A DNA stretch of 64,000 bases from positions 3,479,501-3,543,500 of the forward strand of contig NZ_CP053564.1 of assembly GCF_013155125.1 (NCBI RefSeq), read 5' to 3'. Shown piece after piece: positions 54,994 to 63,576 of this stretch. Position 1 is the first letter of the stretch; every line of letters starts with the position of its first letter. The notes under the pieces are model-generated. The model had not been told where the DNA came from. It searched no databases and saw only the letters and a program-made list of their open reading frames with translations. The stretch is from Pseudonocardia broussonetiae. Lineage in GTDB: Bacteria; Actinomycetota; Actinomycetes; Mycobacteriales; Pseudonocardiaceae. A program made the position numbers and the translations under genes.

Positions 54994-55446
54994 ATGAGCG
55001 TGACCGTAGAACGGGCGCAGGTCGAGGACAAGGTGCGCGAGACCCTCGCGAGCCACGGGTCGATGTTCCTGGCGGTCTGCACCGACAACGTCCCGTGGGC
55101 GAGCGGGGTGCACTTCGCCGAGACGGGCCTGTACTCGCTCGTGCTGGTCCTCGCCCGGCACGGCCACACCCTGCAGGCGGTCCGGGCCAACCCGACGGTG
55201 GGGCTGGTCGTCTCCTCGGGAACGCCCTTCGACCCGTTCCTGCAGGCCCGCGCCGCCGCGGAGATCCTGCCCGAGGGGCCGGAGGCCGACGAGGCCGTCC
55301 GGGTGCTGGTGGCGAAGGTCCCCTCGGTCGAGCCCTTCCTGTCGACGCCGCACGCGGTCGTCCGGCTGACCATCGACCGCTGGCAGGCCACCGACGTCCG
55401 CAACGGCTGGCTCCCCGCCCGGGAGCTGGCCGGCACCGGCGCCTAA
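54994..55446 (+). CDS. PNPOx-like flavin-binding split-barrel protein
   Basis: A 150-residue protein of the pyridoxamine 5'-phosphate oxidase-like fold: VEDKVRETLASHGSMFLAVCTDNVPWASGVHFAETGLYSLVLVL, then LQAVRANPTVGLVVSSG, FLQARAAAEILPE and the C-terminal VVRLTIDRWQATDVRNG. Members bind FMN, F420 or heme. The cofactor cannot be told here. ATG at 54994 with GAGGA upstream. Confidence 0.8.
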   Translation: MSVTVERAQVEDKVRETLASHGSMFLAVCTDNVPWASGVHFAETGLYSLVLVLARHGHTLQAVRANPTVGLVVSSGTPFDPFLQARAAAEILPEGPEADEAVRVLVAKVPSVEPFLSTPHAVVRLTIDRWQATDVRNGWLPARELAGTGA

Positions 55447-55456
55447 CCGGCACGGC

Positions 55457-55472
55457 ACCGGGCCCGCCCGGT
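55457..55472. terminator. Short hairpin between convergent genes
   Basis: ACCGGGC-CC-GCCCGGT is a perfect 7-bp inverted repeat in the 25-nt gap between the PNPOx-like and hydrolase genes; it may terminate both. Confidence 0.5.
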
Positions 55473-56431
55473 CAGGTCGCGTTGCGCTGGTCCGGCGCGT
55501 GCAGGGGGCCGGGTTCGGGGTCGCGCAGCAGCTCCCGCCACTGGTGCGGGCTCCAGCGCGCCGCCGCGGTGGTCGTCAGGAAGTCCTCGAGCAGGTCGAC
55601 GAACCGCACCGGGTCGGTGTGGAACGGGAAGTGACCCGCGCCCGGGAAGATCTCCAGCCTGCTGCCGGGCATCGCGTCGTGCGCGCGGTGGGCGTGCGCC
55701 ACGGGCACGACGGCGTCGCGGGCGCCCCACACGAGCATCGTGGGCATGCCGCGGGTGAGGTAGCAGCGGTCGAGCATCGTCACCACCTGCCCCCGCCAGT
55801 CGACGACGGCGCGCAGCGTCCGGATGAACGCGGCGCGGGCGGTCGCGTCCGGCAGGGCGTCGACCATGCGGAGCAGGTCGGGCGCGTCCTGCCCGAGGTC
55901 GGTGCCGAGCAGCCGCAGCAGCGCGACGCCGGCGCCGACCTGCAGCCGCGCGGTCGGCATCCGCAGCAGCCCGAGCGCCGCGGCGGCCCCGGGCAGCGTC
56001 ATCGCCCGCAGCACCGGGGTGACGTCGGGCCCGGCGCCCCCGCTGCCCACCAGCACGAGCCGCTCGGTGCGCTCGGGGAACTGGTAGGCGAACTGCATCG
56101 CCACCCCGCCGCCGAGGGAGTGCCCGACCAGCGTGGCCCTCTCGACGCCCAGGACGCCGAGCAGGTCGCGCACGCCGTTGGCGTAGGCGGCCACCGAGTA
56201 GTCGGCGCGCGGCTTGTCGGAGCTGCCGTGGCCGAGCAGGTCGGGGGCGATCACCAGGTGCCGGCGGGCCAGCGCGGGGAGCACCGGCGCCCACGTGGCC
56301 GAGCTGTCGCCGATGCCGTGCACGAGCACCACCGGCGGGCCGGACCCGGCGATCCGGAACGCCCGCCGGTAGCCGTGCACCATGCGGAACTGCAGCTCGG
56401 TGCCGGTCGGCAGGGCGTGGACGGTGGCCAT
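55472..56431 (-). CDS. Alpha/beta-hydrolase
   Basis: A 319-residue hydrolase with a cap domain. VLVHGIGDSSATW forms the oxyanion region, the nucleophile is the Ser of VGHSLGGG, the acid is the Asp of GARDAVVP and the base is the His of GAGHFPFH. MVHGYRRAFRIAGSGPPVVLVHG is typical of esterase/lactonase or C-C bond hydrolases. No signal peptide. ATG at 56431. Substrate unknown. Confidence 0.88.
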   Translation of the reverse strand: MATVHALPTGTELQFRMVHGYRRAFRIAGSGPPVVLVHGIGDSSATWAPVLPALARRHLVIAPDLLGHGSSDKPRADYSVAAYANGVRDLLGVLGVERATLVGHSLGGGVAMQFAYQFPERTERLVLVGSGGAGPDVTPVLRAMTLPGAAAALGLLRMPTARLQVGAGVALLRLLGTDLGQDAPDLLRMVDALPDATARAAFIRTLRAVVDWRGQVVTMLDRCYLTRGMPTMLVWGARDAVVPVAHAHRAHDAMPGSRLEIFPGAGHFPFHTDPVRFVDLLEDFLTTTAAARWSPHQWRELLRDPEPGPLHAPDQRNAT

Positions 56432-56495
56432 GGTCCGGCCGAGGGTAGGAGCGCCCGGTCACCGCGCCGTTTCCACGACGTGACGTGCTCGGGGG

Positions 56496-57323
56496 TCAGG
56501 AGAGCGCGACGACCGCGGTCCCGTCGTCGTTCGGCAGCTCGTCGACGACGGCGAGCACGTTGACCGACAGCAGCTCGGCCAGGCCGTGGTGCACCGAGAG
56601 GAACGCGGTGTCGGCGGCGTCGCGGCCGGTGCCGATCCGCAGCATCGACGGCCGCGGCGCGAGCCCGGTGGCGTCGACGACCCGCCACGACCCGTCCACC
56701 CACGCCTCGACGACGGCGTGGAAGTCCATCGGGTCGAGCCCCGGCGCGTAGACGGCGACGAGCCGTGCGGGCACGTCGCGGGCCCGCAGCAGGGCGACGA
56801 CGAGGTGGGCGTAGTCGCGGCACACGCCCTCGCCGAGCAGCAGCGTGTCGATCGCGTCGTCGGTGGGCTTGCTGGAGCCGCCCAGGTAGAACAGGCGCCC
56901 GTGCACGAAGTCGCGGACCGCGGACACGAGCTCACCGGTGTCGTCGATGCCGTCGAACTGCGCGTTGGCGATCGAGAGCAGCCGGTCCGACGGGCAGTAG
57001 CGGCTGGGCCGGCGGTAGGCCAGCAGGTCGAGCTCGGTGGTCTCCGGCGCGGGCAGGGCGCCCTCGACGGTGGCCGAGTACTCCAGCACCGTGCGCCCCA
57101 CCTGCGCGTCGATCACGTGCAGGCGCCCCTCGTGCGGGGCCGCGACCTCCCTGAAGGGGACCGCCTCCCCGTCGCGGGTGATGGAGAGCCGCTCCTCGGC
57201 GGGCCGGGTCGCGGCCGCGACCTGGAAGGCGAGGAGGGCGGGCTCGGTGACGTCCAGCTCGAGGAACGCGGTGACGTGACGACGGTGCACGCCGTGATCG
57301 TCGCAGCCGTCGATGACGACCAC
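56496..57323 (-). CDS. Transglutaminase-like cysteine peptidase-fold protein
   Basis: A 275-residue cytosolic protein. The N-terminal beta domain (about 15-105) precedes the transglutaminase core with Cys168 in GEGVCRDYAH, His202 in DFHAVVEAW and Asp217 in VVDATG, a complete catalytic triad. Such proteins act as peptidases or amide hydrolases, often beside peptide-bond-forming enzymes; no partner is seen here. GTG 57323 is taken, but GTG 57290 (VHRRHVTAFLELDV) gives a more usual N-terminus. Confidence 0.85.
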   Translation of the reverse strand: MVVIDGCDDHGVHRRHVTAFLELDVTEPALLAFQVAAATRPAEERLSITRDGEAVPFREVAAPHEGRLHVIDAQVGRTVLEYSATVEGALPAPETTELDLLAYRRPSRYCPSDRLLSIANAQFDGIDDTGELVSAVRDFVHGRLFYLGGSSKPTDDAIDTLLLGEGVCRDYAHLVVALLRARDVPARLVAVYAPGLDPMDFHAVVEAWVDGSWRVVDATGLAPRPSMLRIGTGRDAADTAFLSVHHGLAELLSVNVLAVVDELPNDDGTAVVALS

Positions 57324-57345
57324 GTGTCCGCACCGCCGTCCGCCC

Positions 57346-57549
57346 TCACCCCGCCTCGTACCGCGCGGCGCGGATCAGCTCCTCCACCGCGCTGCGCTGC
57401 ACGCGGAACGACCTCCCGAACCGCACCGCCGGCAGCTCCCCGCTGTGCACGAGCCGGTACACCGTCATCTTCGAGACCCGCATCCGGTCCGCCACCTCGG
57501 CCACGGTGAGGAACGGTGCGCCGATCATCCCCGGCACTTCTGCAGCCAT
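57346..57549 (-). CDS. Excisionase-type MerR-like DNA-binding protein (Rv0500A-like)
   Basis: A 67-residue protein, almost entirely one winged HTH: FLTVAEVADRMRVSKMTVYRLVHSGELPAVRFGRSFRVQRSAVEEL. It resembles M. tuberculosis Rv0500A and the BldC-like group, not a phage excisionase with an integrase partner. It is 22 nt upstream of the transglutaminase-like gene on the same strand. ATG at 57549 with GAGAGG upstream. Confidence 0.85.
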   Translation of the reverse strand: MAAEVPGMIGAPFLTVAEVADRMRVSKMTVYRLVHSGELPAVRFGRSFRVQRSAVEELIRAARYEAG

Positions 57550-57760
57550 CCTGCCCACGCCTCTCGTCCCGCCCCCAGGGGCGCTGTTCACCGTGGGTGG
57601 GACAGTACGGGAGCAGGGGCCACCCTCCGGGGTGATCCGACCTGCACCGACGGGTGGCGTCGGGGCCCGATCCGTCCGGTTCGGCACGCGGAGTGCGTGA
57701 TCGCGGGGCGCGGCCGGGTGGTGCGCGGTGCCCGCGGGTGGCAGCGCATAAGGTCGGGCG

Positions 57761-58792
57761 GTGATCCTCGACGACGACCCGGACGGCGACTGGACCAGCG
57801 CCGGTCTGTTCCGCTGCGCCCCCGACGTGTACCGCATCCCGCTGCCGCTCCCGCAGGACGGCCTCCGGGCGGTCAACGTGTACGCGGTGCCCGACGGCGA
57901 CGGCTGGACGCTCATCGACTCGGGATGGGCGCTCGCGGAGTCGCGCGAGCTGCTCGCGGCGGCGTTGGGGCAGCTGGGCGCGGGCCTCGGCGACGTCCGC
58001 CGGTTCCTGGTCACCCACATCCACCGCGACCACTACACCCAGGCCGTGACGCTGCGGCGCGAGTTCGGCTCGCGGGTCGCGGTCGGGCGCGGCGAGCAGG
58101 TCGGCCTGGAGGAGGTCAACCGCTCGGCCCGCGACCCGTTCAAGGTCCACCGCGTCCGCCTCCTGCGCGCGGGGGCCTCCGCGCTCGTCGAGCAGATCGA
58201 GCGGCGCGAGATGGACGCGGGTGACCTCTCGGTGTGGGAGATGCCCGACGAGTGGATCGAGGACGGCGCCGAGATCGCGGTGGGGGAGCAGCGGGTGCTC
58301 ACGGCCGTCGAGACGCCGGGCCACACGCGGGGGCACGTCGTCTTCGCCGACGACACCGCCGGGCTGCTGTTCGCCGGCGACCACGTGCTGCCGCGGATCA
58401 CCCCGTCGATCGGCTTCGAGCCCAACCCCTCGGTGAGCCCGCTGACCGACTTCCTGACCTCCCTGCAGCTCATCCGCTCGCGCAAGGACGCGGTGCTGCT
58501 GCCCGCGCACGGGGCGGTCGGGATGCGCGTGCACGAGCGCGTCGACGCCCTGCTCGAGCACCACGGCGAGCGCCTCGACGCCACCCTCGCCGCCGTCCGC
58601 GAGGGCCGCTCGACGGGCCTGGCCGTGGCGGAGGCGCTGCCCTGGACGCGCCACCGCAGGCGCCTGCCCGACATGGACACCTTCAACGCGATGCTGGCGG
58701 TCATGGAGACGCTGGCGCACCTCGACGTGCTCGTCGAGCGGGGCGCCGTGACGATCACGTTGCAGGACGGAGTCGCTCACTACACATCGTGA
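57761..58792 (+). CDS. MBL-fold metallo-hydrolase
   Basis: A 343-residue hydrolase. The metal motif is THIHRDHYTQ (HxHxDH, with Arg in the variable place). Further ligands are in ETPGHTRGH, FAGDHVLPRITPS and LLPAHGAV. The C-terminal helical extension (RVDALLEHHGERLDATLAAV) is like the beta-lactamase-related LACTB2 group. GTG at 57761. It stands alone between divergent and unrelated genes. Confidence 0.9.
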   Translation: MILDDDPDGDWTSAGLFRCAPDVYRIPLPLPQDGLRAVNVYAVPDGDGWTLIDSGWALAESRELLAAALGQLGAGLGDVRRFLVTHIHRDHYTQAVTLRREFGSRVAVGRGEQVGLEEVNRSARDPFKVHRVRLLRAGASALVEQIERREMDAGDLSVWEMPDEWIEDGAEIAVGEQRVLTAVETPGHTRGHVVFADDTAGLLFAGDHVLPRITPSIGFEPNPSVSPLTDFLTSLQLIRSRKDAVLLPAHGAVGMRVHERVDALLEHHGERLDATLAAVREGRSTGLAVAEALPWTRHRRRLPDMDTFNAMLAVMETLAHLDVLVERGAVTITLQDGVAHYTS

Positions 58793-58857
58793 TAACGATT
58801 CACTCCAGGTAGGCGATCCGCGCTGGTGCTGCTCCGATCGGCCGTACTCTCGCCGCC

Positions 58858-59709
58858 GTGTCCGTTCCCGGAGCGGGGCGCCTGTGCCTCGCCCTCGTCG
58901 CGTTCGGCGTCGCCGTGTCCGGGGTGGTGGTCGCCACCGACGGGGTCGTGCCCGCCGTCGCGCCGCCCGTCGTCGCGCTCGCGCCCGTGGCGTCGACGGG
59001 GTGCGCGGCCGCCGGGCCCTACGCCGCGCCGGAGCGGGGGAGCGTCGGCCTGCCGCCCTCGGTCCGCCTCTGCACGGCCGGCCCGTTGACGATCACGACG
59101 CCGGGCACGGTCGTCGACGGGATGGACCTGCGCGGCGGCATCGTCGTCGACGCGGCGGACGTCGTGGTGCGCCGCAGCCGGATCACCGGCGACGGGTCGC
59201 GCGCCTACGGGATCGTCACGACCGCGGCGGGGTCGGTGCGGATCGAGGACACCACGCTCACCGGGCGCTTCACCGAGGCCGCCGTGGGCGGTGACCGGTG
59301 GACCGCCGAGCGGATCGAGGTCGTCGGCGTCGGCGGCGACGGCGCGCACGCGGGGCGGGGGAGCAGGCTCCGCGCGAGCGTCCTGTCGCGCTTCGCCCCC
59401 GGCTCCGACGTCGACGGGCTGACGCTGACGGCGTCCGACGTGGTCGTCGAGGACACGACCGTGCGGATGGGCGGTGAGCACCGCAGCGCGGTCCGCGTCT
59501 CGCCCGCGGGCGGCGACGGGCCGATCGTCGTCCGCTCCAACGTGCTGGGCGGCGGGCAGTACTCCGTGCTGCAGGACGAGGGCACGGGCGACGACGTGCA
59601 CGTCGTCGACAACCGCTTCGCCCACGACGCCGTGCGGGCCCCGCTGCGCCTCCCGGCGGCCGCCGAGGCCGCGGGCAACACCTACGTCGACGGGGCGCCG
59701 GTGCGCTGA
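58858..59709 (+). CDS. Secreted right-handed parallel beta-helix protein
   Basis: A 283-residue protein with an N-terminal signal or anchor helix (LCLALVAFGVAVSGVVVATDG) and two early cysteines (CAAAGPYAAPERGS, LCTAGPL). Then come repeated short beta strands, such as VVDGMDLRGGIVVDAADVVVRRSRITG, VRIEDTTLTGRFTEAAV and VVVEDTTVRMGG, characteristic of pectate-lyase-like helices. Members are polysaccharide lyases or structural proteins; catalytic residues are not identifiable. GTG at 58858. Confidence 0.78.
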   Translation: MSVPGAGRLCLALVAFGVAVSGVVVATDGVVPAVAPPVVALAPVASTGCAAAGPYAAPERGSVGLPPSVRLCTAGPLTITTPGTVVDGMDLRGGIVVDAADVVVRRSRITGDGSRAYGIVTTAAGSVRIEDTTLTGRFTEAAVGGDRWTAERIEVVGVGGDGAHAGRGSRLRASVLSRFAPGSDVDGLTLTASDVVVEDTTVRMGGEHRSAVRVSPAGGDGPIVVRSNVLGGGQYSVLQDEGTGDDVHVVDNRFAHDAVRAPLRLPAAAEAAGNTYVDGAPVR

Positions 59710-59880
59710 CCGCGCGACACGCCCGGCGTGCCGCGGGTGTTGGCAGCGGCGGGCGGGACCGGGCAGACTCGCGCCCAACATCACCGAGCCCGGGTGCCAC
59801 CCGGACAGCTTCAAGCAGCAGGCGCGCCACGACGCGAGGACGTAGGGGAAGACGATCCTCGTCGACGTTGGAGGTCTGCA

Positions 59881-60369
59881 GTGAACGCACGCGGCGTGGT
59901 CTTCGTCCACTCGTCGCCGACTGCGGTCTGTCCGCACGTCGAGTGGGCGATCTCTGGCGTGCTCGGGACCAAGGTCTCGTTGCACTGGACCCCCCAGGCC
60001 GCCGTCCAGGGTCAGCTCCGCGCGGAGTGCACCTGGAACGGCCCGGCCGGCAGCGGGGGCGCGATCGCGGGCGCCCTGCGGGCGTGGTCGATGCTCCGGT
60101 TCGAGGTGACCGAGGAGCCCACGCCGGGCGTCGACGGGGAGCGGTTCTGCCACGTCCCGAACCTGGGGCTGTGGAGCGGGCGCACGAGCGCCAACGGCGA
60201 CATCGTCGTGGCCGAGGACCAGCTGCGGACGCTGATGGCGAGCTCGACGCCCGCGCAGATCCCCGGCCGCCTGCACGACCTGCTGGGCACCGCGTGGGAC
60301 GAGGCCCTGGAGCCGTTCCGGCTCGCCGGCGACGGCGCCCCGGTCACCTGGCTGCACCAGGTCGGGTAG
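59881..60369 (+). CDS. DUF3145 protein
   Basis: A 162-residue protein starting NARGVVFVHSSPTAVCPHVE with WAISGVLGTKVSLHWTPQ and RFEVTEEPTPGVDGERFCHVP, the actinobacterial DUF3145 signature, often encoded near fatty-acid synthesis genes as here. Function unknown. GTG at 59881 has GGAGG about 7 nt upstream; the longer frame begins in non-coding sequence. Confidence 0.9.
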   Translation: MNARGVVFVHSSPTAVCPHVEWAISGVLGTKVSLHWTPQAAVQGQLRAECTWNGPAGSGGAIAGALRAWSMLRFEVTEEPTPGVDGERFCHVPNLGLWSGRTSANGDIVVAEDQLRTLMASSTPAQIPGRLHDLLGTAWDEALEPFRLAGDGAPVTWLHQVG

Positions 60370-60418
60370 TCCGCCCACCGGAGTACCCGGGACTGCTCCG
60401 CGTGCCGCCTGCGGCAGG

Positions 60419-60976
60419 ATGCACCGCGTGCGGATCAGGAGCGCGACGCTGACGGTGGCGCTGCTCGGCGTCCTGCTGCTGGCCGGGTTCCTGCTGGCGC
60501 GGCTCGGGACGGGGTCGGGCGCCTCGCTCGCGCCGCCGCTGCGCGCGGCCCCGCCCGTGCCCGCGTCGGGCGTCGGGTCGTCGGAGGTGCTGTTCTCCGC
60601 CGACGCGCTGGCCCACCCCGCGCACGAGCTCGTGCGGGCCCAGCTCCAGCGCCACTACGACGCCATCAACGCCAAGGACTACGCCGCGTGGGTGACCACC
60701 GTCGTGCCCGAGCGGAGCGCCGCGCTCGACGAGGCCGCGTGGCGGGAGGCCTACGACTCCTCGCAGGACGGCACCGTCCGGATCGACCGGATCGACGACC
60801 TGGAGGGCGCGCGGGTGCTGGTCCGCGTCCGCTTCGTGAGCATCCAGGACGTCGAGGACGCCCCGCCGAGCGTGCCGGCCCGCCGCATCTGCTGGCACAG
60901 CTCGCTGCCGATGAGCGGCGAACCGCCGCTCATCGAGCAGACCGGGGCCGGCAGCTCGATCGCCGTGCCCTGCTGA
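60419..60976 (+). CDS. Membrane-anchored NTF2-like protein
   Basis: A 185-residue protein with one N-terminal membrane helix (about 10-28), a Pro/Ala linker, and a globular domain (VRAQLQRHYDAINAKDYAAWVTTVVPERSAALDEAAWREAYDSS) that looks like an NTF2/SnoaL-type cone, as in Mce-associated proteins. Two cysteines lie near the end. No catalytic assignment. ATG at 60419; an in-frame GTG two codons later is possible. It converges on fabF. Confidence 0.72.
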   Translation: MHRVRIRSATLTVALLGVLLLAGFLLARLGTGSGASLAPPLRAAPPVPASGVGSSEVLFSADALAHPAHELVRAQLQRHYDAINAKDYAAWVTTVVPERSAALDEAAWREAYDSSQDGTVRIDRIDDLEGARVLVRVRFVSIQDVEDAPPSVPARRICWHSSLPMSGEPPLIEQTGAGSSIAVPC

Positions 60977-60985
60977 GCAGGCCTC

Positions 60986-62239
60986 CTACTTCACGAACGT
61001 CAGCGCGACGTTGTGCCCGCCGAAGCCGAACGAGTCGTTGACGGCCGCGGTGATGTCGAGCTTGCGGGGCTCGCCCGCCACCACGTCCAGCTCGACGCCC
61101 GGGTCGAGCTCGTCGAGGTTGAGCGTGGCGGGGATGATCCCCTCCTTGATCGAGAGCAGCGTGATGATGCCCTCGACCGCCCCGGCCGCGCCGACCAGGT
61201 GACCCATCGCCGATTTCGGCGCCGTGAGGACCGGGTGGTCGCCGAGCGCCTTGCGGACCGCGCGGGTCTCGCCGACGTCGCCGGCCACCGTGGAGGTCGC
61301 GTGGCAGTTGACGTGCGTGACGTCCGCCGCGGCGACCCCGGCCTTCTCGATCGACTTCGTGATCGCGCGGGCCTGTCCCGTGCCCTCGGGGTCGGGCCCG
61401 GTGATGTGGTACGCGTCGGCGGTGATGCCGAAACCGGCGAGCCGGCCGTGCACCGTGGCCCCGCGGGCCGCCGCGAACTCCGCGCGCTCCAGGACCATGA
61501 TCCCGGCGCCCTCGCCGAGGACGAAGCCGTCGCGCCCGGTGTCGAACGGGCGCGAGGCCCGCGCCGGGTCGTCGTTGCGCTGGCTCAGGGTGCGCGCCTG
61601 CACGAACCCGGCGACGGTGATGCCCGTGATGCAGGCCTCCGCGCCGCCGGCGACCACGACGTCGACCTCGCCCGCCTGGAGCAGGCGCATCGCCCACGCC
61701 ATCGCCTCGGCGCCGGACGCGCACGCCGAGACCGGCGCGTGCACCCCGCCCTTGGCGCCCAGCTCGAGACCGACCCAGGCCGCGGGCCCGTTCGGCATGA
61801 GCATGGGCACGGTGAGGGGGGAGACCTTGCGCAGGCCGGGCCCCTCCAGCAGGTCGTCCTGGTCGAGCAGGGTGACCGCGCCGCCGATCCCGGTGCCGAT
61901 CACGACGGCGAGCCGCTCGGGCTCCACCTGCATGTCGTCCCGCCCACCCAGACCAGCATGCGCCCACGCCTCCTTTGCCGCCACGATCGCCACCTGCTCG
62001 CAGCGGTCGAGCCGGCGCGCCTGGACGCGCGGGATGACCTCGAGCGGCGACACCGCGAGCGGCGAGGCGATCTTCACCGGCAGGTCGTGCCGGGTGACCC
62101 ACTCGTGCTCGTCGTCGTCGATGCGCCGGACGCCGGACTTGCCGGCCAGCAGCGCCTCCCAGGTGGACGTGACGTCGCCACCCAGTGGGGTCGTCGCTCC
62201 CAGTCCGGTGACGACGACCTCGATGTCGCCCGTGCTCAT
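60986..62239 (-). CDS. fabF: Beta-ketoacyl-ACP synthase II (FabF/KasA type)
   Basis: A 417-residue condensing enzyme of type II fatty-acid synthesis. The catalytic triad is Cys173 in SACASGAEAM, His in VNCHATST and His in SAMGHLVGAAGA. C-terminal NDSFGFGGHNVALTF is typical. ATG at 62239 has GGAGG upstream. Last gene of fabD-fabH-acpP-fabF, the Streptomyces order and unlike the mycobacterial fabD-acpM-kasA-kasB. Confidence 0.97.
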   Translation of the reverse strand: MSTGDIEVVVTGLGATTPLGGDVTSTWEALLAGKSGVRRIDDDEHEWVTRHDLPVKIASPLAVSPLEVIPRVQARRLDRCEQVAIVAAKEAWAHAGLGGRDDMQVEPERLAVVIGTGIGGAVTLLDQDDLLEGPGLRKVSPLTVPMLMPNGPAAWVGLELGAKGGVHAPVSACASGAEAMAWAMRLLQAGEVDVVVAGGAEACITGITVAGFVQARTLSQRNDDPARASRPFDTGRDGFVLGEGAGIMVLERAEFAAARGATVHGRLAGFGITADAYHITGPDPEGTGQARAITKSIEKAGVAAADVTHVNCHATSTVAGDVGETRAVRKALGDHPVLTAPKSAMGHLVGAAGAVEGIITLLSIKEGIIPATLNLDELDPGVELDVVAGEPRKLDITAAVNDSFGFGGHNVALTFVK

Positions 62240-62273
62240 CGCGCCTCCGCGGGGATGTGTGTGCCTACTGCCG

Positions 62274-62516
62274 TCACTGGTTCTTCGCGATGTAGTCCAC
62301 CGCGTCACCGACCGTCTTGAGCTCGGCCAGCTGGTCGTCCGGGATCTTCACGCCGAACTTGTCCTCGGCCTGCACGGCGATCTCCACCATCGACAGCGAG
62401 TCGATGTCGAGGTCGTCCACGAAGGACTTGTCGGCGTCGACCTCGGCGGTGTCGATGCCGGCGACCTCCTCCACGATCTCGGCCAGGCCGGCGAGGATCT
62501 CGGTCTTGTCTGCCAC
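62274..62516 (-). CDS. acpP: Acyl carrier protein
   Basis: An 80-residue acidic ACP with the phosphopantetheine Ser40 in DDLDIDSLSMVE. GTG at 62516 preceded by AAGGAG. It lies 34 nt upstream of fabF and carries acyl chains between FabD, FabH and FabF. Confidence 0.97.
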   Translation of the reverse strand: MADKTEILAGLAEIVEEVAGIDTAEVDADKSFVDDLDIDSLSMVEIAVQAEDKFGVKIPDDQLAELKTVGDAVDYIAKNQ

Positions 62517-62571
62517 GGGAACTCCTTCTGGTGGTGGGGGAATCAGGGGGTGGTGCTGGCGACCGCGCCGC

Positions 62572-63576
62572 TCACGGGAAGCGGACGACCTGCCCGGCGT
62601 AGGACAGGCCCGCGCCGAAGCCTACGAGCAGCACGGTGTCGCCCGAGCGGATGCGGCCGTCGGCGCGCATGTGGTCCAGGGCGAGCGGCACCGACGCCGA
62701 CGAGGTGTTGCCGGAGTGCACGATGTCGTCGGCCACCCGCATGTCCTCGCGGGCACCCTGCTTGCGCAGCTTCTTCGCGACGGCCTCGACGATCCGCAGG
62801 TTGGCCTGGTGCGGCACGAACACGTCGATGTCGGCGGGGGTGAGCCCGGCCAGCTCGATCGCGCGCAGCGCGACCGGCGCGACCTGCGTGGTGGCCCAGC
62901 GGAACACCGCCTGGCCCTCCTGGTGCAGCGCGCCGCCCGCCTTGGAGCCGTGGCCGTCGAGGATCCGGATGGCCTGGTTCATGTCACCCGCGCTGCCCCA
63001 GGCGACGGGGCCGACGCCCACCGACGCCGCGTCGGCCGCCGGACCGATCACCGCGGCACCCGCGCCGTCGGCGAAGATGATCGCGGTGGAGCGGTCGTCC
63101 CAGTCGAGCCAGTCCGACAGCTTCTCGGCGCCGATGACGAGCACGTTGCGGGCGGAGCCGCCGCGCACCATGTCGGCGGCCATGCCCAGGCCGTAGCAGA
63201 ACCCGGCGCAGGCGGCGTTGAGGTCGAACGCGGCGGGCGCGCGGATGCCGATGCGCTCGGCGGTCTGCGCCGCGGCGTTCGGGATGAAGTTGGGCATCGT
63301 GCAGGTCGCGACGAGCACGCCGTCGATCTCCGACGGGTCGAGCCCGGAGTCCTTGACCGCGCGGGCCCCGGCGTCGGACGCCATGTCGACGAGCGAGACG
63401 TCCTCGGCGGCGACGCGGCGGCTCTGGATGCCGACGCGCTCGCGGATCCACTGGTCGTTGGTGTCGATGCGCTGCGCGAGCTCGTCGTTGGTGACGACGC
63501 GCTCGGGCGAGTGGCTGCCCAGCCCCAGCAGGCGGGCCCCGGCGGCGGGTTCGGCCAGACGCAGTACCGGTGTCAT
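62572..63576 (-). CDS. fabH: Beta-ketoacyl-ACP synthase III FabH
   Basis: A 334-residue initiating ketosynthase. Cys123 lies in NAACAGFCYGL, His in VPHQANLRI and Asn in HSGNTSSAS. ATG at 63576 overlaps the fabD stop (ATGA). It sets primer choice, usually branched acyl-CoA in such actinobacteria. Confidence 0.96.
   Translation of the reverse strand: MTPVLRLAEPAAGARLLGLGSHSPERVVTNDELAQRIDTNDQWIRERVGIQSRRVAAEDVSLVDMASDAGARAVKDSGLDPSEIDGVLVATCTMPNFIPNAAAQTAERIGIRAPAAFDLNAACAGFCYGLGMAADMVRGGSARNVLVIGAEKLSDWLDWDDRSTAIIFADGAGAAVIGPAADAASVGVGPVAWGSAGDMNQAIRILDGHGSKAGGALHQEGQAVFRWATTQVAPVALRAIELAGLTPADIDVFVPHQANLRIVEAVAKKLRKQGAREDMRVADDIVHSGNTSSASVPLALDHMRADGRIRSGDTVLLVGFGAGLSYAGQVVRFP

Noticed and set aside
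57346..57549. Prophage excisionase
   Set aside because: No integrase, att repeat or phage gene is nearby; the sequence fits the chromosomal Rv0500A/BldC-like group.
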